Source: Lithobates sylvaticus | Lineage: Eukaryota; Chordata; Amphibia; Anura; Ranidae | DNA: 64,000 bases | NCBI GenBank assembly: GCA_028564925.1 | Contig: CM053030.1 | Span: forward strand, 3,891,604-3,955,603 | Reading direction: 5' to 3' | In this document: one piece after another, positions 22,540-32,900 of the stretch | How the letters are laid out: the number at the start of each line of letters is the position of its first letter | Position numbering within the stretch: position 1 is the first letter of the stretch | Program-made: the position numbers and the translations under genes | The notes under the pieces: model-generated | Database searches by the model: none | What the model saw: the letters and a program-made list of their open reading frames with translations, nothing else | What the model was told of the DNA's origin: nothing

Positions 22540-23744
22540 CCTTATAGAGGTTTTATCTGTTTCAAAGAAATAGATGGAAAACAAACAACAAGAAAAAAAA
22601 AAAAAAACCCTTTCTTCTCAAGAGAAGTGTATATTCCACTAATCGTATATTCTATATATATAGAATGTTGTTCTTTTGGGTAGTTGTAGGGGTCTTTTTT
22701 GTATCTCTTTTAATCTATCCGGTGGAGGGGTGTCTCCCGGGTTTCACTATCTTCACCCCCAATTTAAATCCTTTTTTAGCCGTCCATTTTTCTTTAGGTT
22801 AAACCTTTTTTCTTTTTTTTTTTCCTTTTTTTTCTTTGGGACTTTTTACTGTATTCTTTGTTAACTGTCAGCAGAATTTACCAGATATACCAGGAATATC
22901 TTTAATGGGTATTCTGTACAGTTATGTGAATGATTATTTAACCCTTTTATGGTGAGATCTTTCTCTGTACAGGAGGGTTATATTTGGGTGTTTTTCTGCT
23001 AATTTCTGTAGGTCCCACTAGAGTGACGTGGCGTTTATGCCCTTAATACCTTTTATTATACAGTTATTCCTTTTCAGTTTCTATCCCATAGCATATATCC
23101 AAAGGGAGAAAGAAAAAGGAAAAAAAACGGGGTTTTTTTTGTCGGTCCCCTCCGCTTTACCTTTAGTCTGTAGGGTATGTGAGATGGGGTACTTATCTGC
23201 TGGTTCCGTTAGTCCTACACAGTCGCTCTAGGGATTCCCTGTGGAGACCTCCGTTTCATGCAATCTTCACAGCGGTGGTCACTGCAACATTGGTCTGTTA
23301 TGTTACCTTCTCAGGCAGTTTGGTATCTCCGCGTGCGACGAGCCGTCAAATCCACACGGTTTGTATAGCGTGTATCCCGTTCGGTATATCCCGGCTTCGG
23401 CCGAAGGGGGATCTTTAGTCAGCCCTCTGGGGACGCCTCGTTCCCATCACTGCAGGTAAGGGATCGCTGGGAGCTTTTTCTGTCTCTCTTGGGGTTATAC
23501 CCCAGCGCTTTCCGTGGAGCCTTTTCACCGCTATTTGCGCTTCCCGCCAGCCAGCAAGCTAAGCTGCAGAGAGGTTGAAAAGATGAGTCCTTCAGCTGTG
23601 GTCAGAGCGGCATATCGTCGGCTTAGGGAGGGTAGGTGGGGATCAGCAGTAGCTCATTGTGGTCAGCTGCAGGTCGTTTCCCAGACCTAGGAGGAGCTCC
23701 CTCGCTACACGTCCATCCTGTTCAATCCCCTTCCCCCAAGGTTT
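22540..23744 (-). promoter_or_regulatory. L1 5-prime untranslated/promoter region
   Basis: A region of about 1.2 kb upstream of ORF1. The distal part (23200-23700) is richer in G+C than the rest of the element, as expected for an internal LINE promoter. No TATA box was identified. It ends at the target duplication (23745), so the copy seems to have its full 5-prime end. The function is inferred from position. Confidence 0.5.
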
Positions 23745-24248
23745 CAAACTTTTTTTTTTTATCAATGATTTTCAATGAATGACTGTTCTCTGTGTTACGT
23801 GAGCCGACAATTCATTAGCCGCGAGTGATTTTTAAATAGCTTTTTTTCCTGCAAAAATGACACTTTGTGCAGGGACAGTTCTAAGCACAGGAAACATGCC
23901 CCCCTTCACAGCATACTATAGACACCCCCAGGTACGAAATTTAAAGGAATATTACACTTTTATTGTTTCACTTTAAGCATTATTAAAATCATTGCTCCTG
24001 AAAAAACGGCCGTTTAAAAAAAAAAAAAAAATTTGCATTGATACATGTCCCCTGGGGCAGGACCCGGTCCCCAAACACTTTTAATGACAATAACATGCAT
24101 ATTAGCCTTTAAAATTAGCACTGTTGATTTCGAACGTTCAGGTCCATTGTAATTAATAGGGTTCGAATGTTCGCACAAACTTTCGGTCCGTTCGTAGGTT
24201 CTGGTGCGAACCGAACCCGGGGGTGTTCGGCTCATCCCTAGTGGGAAT

Positions 24249-24980
24249 AGATTTGGGGAAACACCGCGCTAATCAAATTAAACAATGTAAAGGCTGCTAA
24301 CAAACAAAACAAACAAAGTCAAAGAAACATACAAATCCAAAAATGTAGCGCTAATACATGTACGGAGGTGGGTGTATGTCACAACACTCTAAACCAAAGA
24401 ATCGGTGATATGAACCGAAAATGTGAATAGTGATACTAGAAGTGACCCCAGTAAGAATCAAAATATAAATAAAGTTCATGAAAGTGATAACATCAACTGG
24501 TAAGTCCCTCTGATCAACTCAATGTGGAAGAGCTGGAAAAAAAGGCAGGCTTGACTGATGTCACTGTGAGGCGTATGTACTCTTACCGGAAACGTTGGAT
24601 GTGGGAACCGTACGGCATCCACATCAGACAGGCTTAGGGATGGAGAGTCTTGAATCTAGGGGAGACCACCACAGGCTGGAACTCAGACGGCTTCCGAGAC
24701 AGGACACTGGATCAGTCAGCAACAGCAAGGTATGCTCGGCATCCGGTCATCCGATGGTCACAGGGATGATCCCAAAGACCGAGGAAATGGGATAAAAAAA
24801 GGAGACAACTCCGATGGTGCAGGTCAAACGGACATGGATTTATTCACATATTCATGTGACAAATATAAAAAACGAATAAAATCTCGAGAAAATATAAAAT
24901 AATGCGGCAATATGAGGGGTGTGAGACAGCAGGCCCGACGCGTTTCGACTAAAAGTCTTCCACAGGGGCATATCTCTGAG
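24249..24980 (-). mobile_element. Hammerhead-bearing non-coding dispersed repeat (candidate)
   Basis: No open frame. On the minus strand the order is the hammerhead-like motif (24933-24969) and then AATAAA about 100 bases later (plus-strand TTTATT at 24838-24843). The same order, motif then AATAAA, occurs near 10228 and 12612 on the plus strand, which suggests a repeat family. The ends of the element are not clear. Confidence 0.4.
24933..24969 (-). ncRNA. Hammerhead-ribozyme-like motif (one core mismatch)
   Basis: On the minus strand: GCCC, then CTGTGGA (24959-24965; the canonical box is CUGANGA, so one mismatch), the hairpin GACT-TTT-AGTC at stem II, GAAA (24943-24946), a two-base loop closed by C-G, GTC (24937-24939) and GGGC. 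GCCC/GGGC gives a 4-bp stem I. A minimal stem III is known for hammerheads in Penelope-like and related retroelements. The core mismatch would probably weaken activity. Confidence 0.55.
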
Positions 24981-25655
24981 ACAGACCCAGGAACTCAGCA
25001 CAGGGATGGCGAGAACCCCTCATAATGGGCACAACGGGTGTACAGACCCGGGAACTCAGCACAGTGATGGTGGGAACCCCTCATAATGGGCACAGCGGGT
25101 GTACAGACCCGGAAACTCAGTACATGGATGGTGGGAACCCCTCATAATGGGCACAACGGGTGTACAGACCCGGGAACTCAGCACAGGGATGGTGGGAACC
25201 CCTCATAATGGGCACAGCGGGTGTACAGACCCGGGAACTCAGCACAGGGATGGTGGGAACCCCTCATAATGGGCACAGCGGGCGTACAGACCCGGGAACT
25301 CAGCACAGGGATGGTGGGAACCCCTCATAATGGGCACAGCGGGTGTACAGACCCGGGAACTCAGCAAAGGGATGGTGGGAACCCCTCATAATGGGCACAG
25401 CGGGTATACAGACCTGGGAACTCAGCACAGGGATATTGGGAACCCCTCATAATGGGCACAGCGGGTGTACAGACCCGGGAACTCAGCACAGGGATGGTGG
25501 GAACCCCTCATAATGGGCACAGCAGGTGTACAGACCCGGGAACTCAGCACAGGGATGGTGGGAACCCCTCATAATGGGCACAGCGGGTGTACAGACCCGG
25601 GAACTCAGCACAGGGATGGTGGGAACCCCTCATAATAGGCACAGCGGTGTAGATA
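24980..25655. repeat. 61-bp tandem satellite
   Basis: About 11 units of 61 bp containing GGGAACTCAGCACAGGGATG and CCCCTCATAATGGGCACAGC. Successive CATAATGGG words fall at 25021, 25082 and 25143. Copies differ by a few substitutions. The array starts next to the hammerhead-like motif and ends at about 25655. Confidence 0.9.
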
Positions 25656-25957
25656 AGAGCTCTCCACAGTACAAGGATAAGTATACATTGTGGGTGGAAT
25701 GATATTTTAAAGGGAAATAGAAAAGTGCTGCGCAGGAAAAGGAGGAGCTATATCAGAGGACATGCTGCAAAAGCTGACATTTTCTCAGGGAAGGTAATAA
25801 AAAAAGTGATACAAATATTAATAAAAAAGTAGAAAGTGTCTGGGTGTTGGTGGAGTGCAAAAAATAATCCTATGTATCAATTTATAGAAGAATTGTTGGA
25901 GGAATGTGACAAGTATCCCCCATCCTTGATGAATTCTGGTTTTATTTTTCAGTGATT

Positions 25958-26075
25958 TCCAATGACTGTCAGCTCCATCTAGTGCCCATAATAAGGTCTA
26001 TTTTTTTTATGAAATACCAGAATCAGTATAAATATTGCATTATGGGCACTAGGTGGAGCTGACGATCATTGAAAA
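25958..26075. mobile_element. Small MITE with 25-bp inverted repeats
   Basis: GTCAGCTCCATCTAGTGCCC (from 25968) is the near-complement of the sequence ending at 26063; pairing extends outward through CAATGA words. The interior is about 45 bases. A more diverged relative lies at 44305-44400. No coding capacity. Confidence 0.7.
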
Positions 26076-26139
26076 GCATACAGAATAAGGCAGTCAAGAG
26101 TGTGCAATGTACAACACAGCATTCAGAAAGATGCATTCC

Positions 26140-27365
26140 ATCAGTGTCGGCCAGTCTATACAGGGCGCAGGGGCACCACCCCCTAATCCATGCGTCCGGC
26201 CCTTTTTAAGCCCAATTGGCTTCAAAAAAGGATGAGCCCACCCAGTTGTGTGACATAATCCATGCGTCCGGCCCTTAATCTACATGCAGGGTGCCGGACA
26301 CATGGATTCCAATGTTTTTTTTTTTTTTTAAGCCCAATTGGCTCCAATTGGCTTCAAAAAAGAGTGAGCCCACCCAGTTGTGTGACATTAGCAAATTAAT
26401 ATTCGCTATTGTCTTCCTGATTCTCCTCTCGGCCAATCAGGAAGCGGGTCCTGGGACCTGTTCCTCTGATTCCAGCCTCGGCAGTCAGCTCACAGAGTGA
26501 CTTGTAATACCTAAGGGGGCCCTTGGTGTGTTATGAAGGCCCTCCGAGGCCCAATATCCTGGTTCTACGAGGAAGATGAACTGAGGAGAAGCATCTACAG
26601 GTTATGGGAGGGGAAGGAGGAGTGGCGGGGTTGGGGGCAGGGTGCAAGGAATGGAGGAGAGGGGCAACTAAAGCTGGAAATTCAGGCAGATTGTGATTGT
26701 GCTGGTAGTGGAACTATCATATCCCACCCTATCCACTGGCCAAACCGCAATGCATACAGTATATACAGGGCTGTCTTTAAGGCAGGGCAAAAGAGGCAGC
26801 TGCCCAGGGCCCCATCGCTGTTGTGGGGACCAAAGCAGCTGCCTCATACTTGCCAACTGTCCCAGTTTAAATTCCCTTGTCACTTGAAGTTTTAGTCCCG
26901 TGCTGTGTCCCAATATCTCAGTGTAAAGTTCTGTTACTAATGCTGCCCAGCTCTGCCCCATTGCCGTGTGCAGATGACTCACCTGCAGTCCCTGTGTTTA
27001 CATGTAAATAATACTTATTTATATCATGCCCTCCTGAGGTCATATCCACCATCACTTATGCTGAATGCTGCCCACTGGGGAGGTAAAGGGGGCATGCTGA
27101 AAAGTTTTGCCTACAACTGGGGTCATTAAGCCTAACATCAGCCTGTTCTGCAAGAGTAAGCAAATTGGAGGTGGAACCCTTTTTTAAAATAACATTGAAT
27201 TGTGGTGCATGTGAATGCGCACATCTCAGCAGATGCATGAGGGTGTCATTAACAATTAATGGCACTTCTGTGTATCTGCTAAAGGGCAGAACATTTCTGT
27301 GGTGTCAGGAAAGCAATTTTGCATGCGTTCCCGATACACAAATGTGAACACAGGCTAAATGTCTC
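26140..27365. other. Mixed repeats, no supported gene; hAT-like left end near 26763
   Basis: Two direct copies of a segment with AGCCCAATTGGCT and GAGCCCACCCAGTTGTGTGA occur at 26200-26260 and 26330-26388. At 26763 CAGGGCTGTCTTTAAGGCAG resembles the start of a hAT element, but I could not find its partner end. An open frame at 26533 (MKALRGPISWFYEEDELRR) has no supporting splice or family evidence. Confidence 0.35.
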
Positions 27366-28240
27366 AGTTACATTGGTGGTCAGTGTAAATCTTCTCATTA
27401 CATTGCGGCTTGGTGTACAATCCTTACATTCACACTAGTGGGCAATATGAGGCCCCCCCTTACATTGGGTGGTCAGTGTAAATCCTTCCTTACATTGGTG
27501 GTTACTGTGAATGCTCCTATTACATTAGTGGTAAGTATAAATCCCCATTACATTAGTGGTCAGTGTAAATCCCCATTACATTAGTGGTCAGTGCAGAAAT
27601 TCCTCTTTATATCAGTAATCTGTAAAAAAACATTTGTGGTCAGTTTCAAATCCTCCCTTACATTGGTGGCCAGTGTAAATCCCTCCTTACATTGGTGGTT
27701 ACTTTGATTGCTCCTATTACATTAGTGGTAAGTATAAATCCCAATTACATTAGTGGTCAGTGTAAATCCCCATTACATTAGTGGCCAGTGTAGAAATTCC
27801 TCTTTATATTAGTAATCTGTAAAAAAAAAAAAAAAAAACTTGCATTTCTGGTCAGTTTCAAATCCTCCCTTACATTGGTGGTCGATGTAGAAGCCCCCTT
27901 TAAATTGGTGGTGAGCGTAAATCCCCCTTTACATTGGTGGCCAGTGTAGAAATCCCCCTTGGTTGTTAATGTAAAATCCCCCATTACATTGGTTTTCAGT
28001 GTAAATCCTTCATTACACTGGTGGTAAGTGCAGAATTGCCCTTACACTGGTGGTCAGTGTAAATCCCTCTTTACATTATTGGTCAGTGTAAATCCCTCTT
28101 TACATTGGTGGTCAGCGTAAATCCCTCTTTACATTGGTGGTCAGTGTAAATCCCTCTTTACATTGGGTTTTCAGTGTAAATCCTTCATTACACTGGTGGT
28201 AAGTGCAGAATTGCCCTTACACTGGTGGTCAGTGTAAATC
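27366..28240. repeat. Diverged 29-bp minisatellite
   Basis: About 30 units built on TTACATTGGTGGTCAGTGTA followed by AATCCCTCT. Units vary in length and sequence more than the other arrays, so it seems older or less homogenised. Confidence 0.85.
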
Positions 28241-28880
28241 GACAGATCAGACACTTTTGACAGTATTTTGGGACCATTGGCATTTATACAGCGATCAGTG
28301 CTATAAAAATGTACTGATTACTGTGTAAATGTCACTGGCAGGGAAGAGGTTAAACACTAGGGAGCGATCAAGGGGTTAAGTGTGTTCCCTCAGTGTGTTC
28401 TAACTGTGGGGGGGATGGGCTCCATAGAACATGAGAGAGATCACTGGGAGCAGTAGATCCCTGTCATGTTGCTAGGCAGAACAGGGAAATGCCTTGTTTA
28501 CATAGGCATCTCCCCGTTCTGCCTCTCCGTGTCATGATCGCGGGCCACCGGCGCAATTTTAAAGCGTGACATTTTAGGTATCTATTTACTCACCGTAACA
28601 TTATCTTTTTATATATTACCCAAAAAATCTGGCTATTGTGTTTTTTTTTTTCAATAAAACTCATTAAAATATATTTTTTCCCAAAAAAAATGCATTTGAA
28701 AAACCGCTGCGCAAATAGCGCTTGGCATAAAAAATTGCAACAATCGCCATTTTTACTCTTTACGTTTCTGATAAAAAAAAATCTATAATGTTTGGGGGTT
28801 GTAAGTGATTTTCTAGCAAAAAATACAGATTTTACTATGTAAATAAAAAGTATGAGAAAAGGGGCGGGTCCTCAAGTGAC
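28230..28880 (-). mobile_element. Decayed relative of the TTAA-flanked elements
   Basis: Bases 28240-28400 on the minus strand match the interior of the 10992-11969 element (words CTTCCCTGCCAGTGACATTT and the GATCGCTGTATAAATG region). From about 28560 the sequence is AT-rich and resembles another module of such elements. No terminal repeats were identified. Confidence 0.55.
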
Positions 28881-29028
28881 TATTATATGCAGAAATGATC
28901 CCAAAAGAAAGAGCTTGTAGGCCTCGTTCACACAGAATCGCCATTTTGAGGCGAAGAAGAGCCCTTTAAGTAAAAACCTCCCAATTTCCAGGAAATAATG
29001 ATATATTAGAGACATTCAGATTACCTAT

Positions 29029-29079
29029 TCATGTGTTCCGGACGGAGGTTCTTGTTGATCCACACGCTCCCCGGCAATG
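29029..29079 (-). CDS. Candidate third exon of small secreted Cys-rich peptide (alternative)
   Basis: A pyrimidine-rich acceptor (CTTCTCTCTCCCCAG) precedes 29079 on the minus strand. Read in phase 0, the 51 bases encode HCRGACGSTRTSVRNT and a TGA at 29029. If joined to an exon ending at 29191 (AGG, donor GTACGG), the mature region would contain six cysteines (CC, C, then C..C...C). No AATAAA was seen within about 450 bases downstream. The donor at 29190 is only moderately good. It is a hypothesis and an alternative to the longer exon 29104-29304. Confidence 0.3.
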   Translation of the reverse strand, partial: HCRGACGSTRTSVRNT

Positions 29080-29103
29080 CTGGGGAGAGAGAAGGGGTGG
29101 AGT

Positions 29104-29304
29104 TTATTGAAGGGTCGGATGTGAGTAGATGGCCTTCAGACACTGCAGATAGACAGCCCAGAAAATAAAGTGTAAGCTCTTATACCGTACCCTGCATCCC
29201 TTTGGTTTGTTGCTACGGCATAGACAACATTTTGGTCCGGATTCATCCCGCTTAGCGAGTCTTCGTACGGTCAGATCTTGGTGTCCAGCATCCATCGTCT
29301 TCCT
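29104..29304 (-). CDS. Candidate exon, cationic Cys-rich part of prepropeptide-like protein
   Basis: A minus-strand frame of 66 residues and TAA follows an acceptor-like TTTGTGTTTGGTTTTGTAG ending at 29305. In phase 0 it reads RKTMDAGHQDLTVRRLAKRD and then ESGPKCCLCRSNKPKGCRVR. The RRLAKR could be a proprotein cleavage site before a cationic cysteine-rich segment. Read to the TAA the exon gives about five cysteines; using an internal donor at 29190 it would be 114 bases, exactly 38 codons, joining the 29079 exon in phase 0. AATAAA overlaps the TAA (plus-strand TTTATT at 29102-29107). No family is recognised. It could be a chance frame. Confidence 0.35.
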   Translation of the reverse strand, partial: RKTMDAGHQDLTVRRLAKRDESGPKCCLCRSNKPKGCRVRYKSLHFIFWAVYLQCLKAIYSHPTLQ

Positions 29305-29970
29305 CTACAAAACCAAACACAAATATATTTCCCAGCGATGAGACGTAACGAGAGGGATCGGGAGTTCTTGTACAATGGAAATCGAACTCCAATTTTATGC
29401 AAAAAAATGATTTGCTTTCCTAAAACTCCACCCCTTAAAGCTTCCAGGGGAATAAATATATCGTTAAAATATGATATGTATGTGTAGTCAAGAACTACGG
29501 CGTGACGTCACCGGGAGCGACCCATACAGTGGGAGCAAACGGACAAGTTAGACTTCAATGCACTACCAACTCCCATCAGCAGGGGGAGTGCAAAGACAGT
29601 TTTCCTCTGGGTGGGACTTGAAAGGGGCGGTGAACCACTATGAGGTCACAAGAAATTGCAAAATATATCAAACTTTATTAGATTAGAGTTAGAAGAGCAA
29701 TCGTTTTCTTGCTGATTCTTTGTCACTTTTCTGTGAATGAACTTCCTCTTTTTTTGTTATTGACATAGAAATACTTCACAGACATAATTCTCAAGAAAAT
29801 AGAAATGTATAAAAACAAATGACTTTGGGTAATCCACCGTTATCTTCTCTAGTCTGTGGTGTGTGATTCATGTTCATGTCATTGTACGCTGCCCAACCCC
29901 CTCCCAAGATGTGCTCCTGTCTATGTTTTATATCATTGTTTATTATGTTTTATCTTTACATCATAATATC

Positions 29971-32900
29971 CCATCACATCAGAGATCCCTCCATCACATC
30001 AGAGGTCATCTCCATCACATCAGAGGTCCCTCCATCACATCAGAGGTCCCCCCATCACATCAGAGGTCCTCTCATCACATCAGAGGTCCCTCCATCACAT
30101 CAGAGGTCCCTCCATCACATCAGAGGTCATCTCCATCACATCAGAGGTTCCTCCATCACATCAGAGGTCCCTCCATCACATCAGAGGTCCTCCCATCACA
30201 TCAGAGGTCCCTCCATCACATCAGAGGTCCTCCCATCACATCAGAGGTCCCTCCATCACATCAGAGTTCCCCCCATCACATCAGAGGTCCCCCATCACAT
30301 CAGAGGTCCCCCCATCACATCAGAGGTCCCCTCATCACATCAGAGGTCCCCCCATCACATCAGAGGTCCCCCCATCACATCAGAGGTCCCTCCATCACAT
30401 CAGAGGTCCTCCCATCACATCAGAGGTCCCCTCCATCACATCAGAGGTCCCTCCATCACATCAGAGGTCCTCCCATCACATCAGAGGTCCCCCCATCACA
30501 TCAGAGGTCCCTCCATCACATCAGAGGTCCCCCCATCACATCAGAGGTCCCCCCATCACATCAGAGGTCCCCCCATCACATCAGAGGTCCTCCCATCACA
30601 TCAGAGGTCCCTCCATCACATCAGAGTTCCCCCCCATCACATCAGAGGTCCCCCCATCACATCAGAGGTCCCCTCATCACATCAGAGGTCCCCCCATCAC
30701 ATCAGAGGTCCCCCCATCACATCAGAGGTCCCTCCATCACATCAGAGGTCCTCCCATCACATCAGAGGTCCCCCCATCACATCAGAGGTCCCTCCATCAC
30801 ATCAGAGGTCCCTCCATCACATCAGAGGTCCCCCCATCACATCAGAGGTCCCTCCATCACATCAGAGGTCCCTCCATCACATCAGAGGTCCCTCCATCAC
30901 ATCAGAGATCCCTCCATCCCATCAGAGGTCCTCCCATCCCATCAGAGGTCCCTCCATCACATCAGAGGTCCCTCCATCACATCAGAGGTCCCCCCCATCA
31001 CATCAGAGGTCCCTCCATCACATCAGAGGTCCCTCCATCACATCAGAGGTCCCTCCATCACATCAGAGGTCCCTCCATCACATCAGAGTTCCCCCCATCA
31101 CATCAGAGGTCCCCCCATCACATCAGAGGTCCCCCCATCACATCAGAGGTCCCCTCATCACATCAGAGGTCCCCCCATCACATCAGAGGTCCCCCCATCA
31201 CATCAGAGGTCCCCCATCACATCAGAGGTCCCTCCATCACATCAGAGGTTCCTCCATCACATCAGAGTTCCCCCATCACATCAGAGGTCCCTCCATCACA
31301 TCAGAGGTCCCTCCATCACATCAGAGGTCCCCCCATCACATCAGAGGTCCCCCCATCACATCAGAGATCCCTCCATCCCATCAGAGGTCCTCCCATCCCA
31401 TCAGAGGTCCCTCCATCACATCAGAGGTCCCTCCATCACATCAGAGGTCCCCCCATCACATCAGAGGTCCCTCCATCACATCAGAGGTCCCTCCATCACA
31501 TCAGAGGTCCCTCCATCACATCAGAGGTTCCTCCATCACATCAGAGGTCCCCCATCACATCAGAGGTTCCTCCATCACATCAGAGGTCCCCCCATCACAT
31601 CAGAGGTTCCTCCATCACATCAGAGTTCCCCCATCACATCAGAGGTCCCCCTATCACATCAGAGGTCCCCCCATCACATCAGAGGTTCCTCCATCACATC
31701 AGAGGTTCCTCCATCACATCAGAGTTCCCCCATCACATCAGAGGTCCCTCCATCACATCAGAGGTCCCTCCATCACATCAGAGGTCCCCTCCATCACATC
31801 AGAGTCCCCCTATCCCACCAGAGGTCCCTCCATCACACCAGAGGTCTCTCCATCACATCAGAGGTCCCTCCATCACACCAGAGGTCCCTCCATCACATCA
31901 GAGGTCCCCTCCATCACATCAGAGGTCCCCTCCATCCCATCAGAGGTCCATCAGAGGTCCCTCCATCACATCAGAGGTCCCTCCATCACACCAGAGGTCC
32001 TCTCCATCACATCAGAGGTCCCCTCCATCACATCAGAGTTCCCCCCATCACATCAGAGGTCCCCCATCACATCAGAGGTCCCCCCATCACATCAGAGGTC
32101 CCCTCATCACATCAGAGGTCCCCCCATCACATCAGAGGTTCCTCCATCACATCAGAGGTCCCTCCATCACATCAGAGGTTCCTCCATCACATCAGAGGTC
32201 CCCCCATCACATCAGAGGTTCCTCCATCACATCAGAGTTCCCCCATCACATCAGAGGTCCCCCCAATCACATCAGAGGTCCCCCCATCACATCAGAGGTT
32301 CCTCCATCACATCAGAGGTTCCTCCATCACATCAGAGTTCCCCCATCACATCAGAGGTCCCTCCATCACATCAGAGGTCCCTCCATCACATCAGAGGTCC
32401 CCTCCATCACATCAGAGTCCCCCTATCCCACCAGAGGTCCCTCCATCACACCAGAGGTCTCTCCATCACATCAGAGGTCCCTCCATCACACCAGAGGTCC
32501 CTCCATCACATCAGAGGTCCCCTCCATCACATCAGAGGTCCCCTCCATCCCATCAGAGGTCCATCAGAGGTCCCTCCATCACATCAGAGGTCCCTCCATC
32601 ACACCAGAGGTCCTCTCCATCACATCAGAGGTCCCCTCCATCACATCAGAGGTCCCTCCATCACATCAGAGTCCCCCTATCCCATCAGAGGTCCCCTCCA
32701 TCCCATCAGAGGTCCCTCCATCCCATCATAGGTCCTCTCCATCACATCAGAGGTCCCTCCATCACATCAGAGGTCCTCTCCATCACATCAGAGGTCCCCT
32801 CCATCACATCAGAGTTCCCCTTTATCTCATCAGAGGTCCCCCCATCACATCAGAGGTTCCTCCATCACATCAGAGGTCCCTCCATCACATCAGAGGTCCC

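Larger units (their letters stand above)
15593..23744 (-). mobile_element. Nearly full-length L1-type LINE
   Basis: An 8.15-kb minus-strand element flanked by a 21-22-bp target duplication reading caaac, then 11-12 T, then atcaa (15571-15592 and 23745-23765). It includes a 1.2-kb 5-prime region, ORF1, a 1.7-kb low-complexity inter-ORF spacer, ORF2 and a short 3-prime region. It sits inside the T-rich outer arm of the hAT palindrome. The target duplication is near-perfect and the ORFs carry very few lesions, so it looks young. L1-type placement rests on ORF1 with coiled coil and RRM, and ORF2 with a C-terminal CCHC-like motif. Confidence 0.9.
13184..24240 (+). mobile_element. Composite hAT-like element, copy 2, split by an L1 insertion
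   Basis: The termini are AAGGGATGGGCC (13184) and GGCTCATCCCTA (ending 24240), imperfect inverted repeats. The flanks are GTGGGAAC (13176-13183) and GTGGGAAT (24241-24248), an 8-bp target duplication with one mismatch, typical of hAT. Inside are a hairpin cluster, a TATA-like CACTATATAAGG (13461-13472) beside a GC palindrome, a unique segment, a giant palindrome whose outer arm is split by the L1, and the right end. Without the L1 the element would be about 2.9 kb. No transposase was found. Confidence 0.85.

Noticed and set aside
26533-26895. Open frame starting MKALRGPISWFYEEDEL
   Set aside because: No family, splice or conservation evidence, and it lies among repeats with a hAT-like end.
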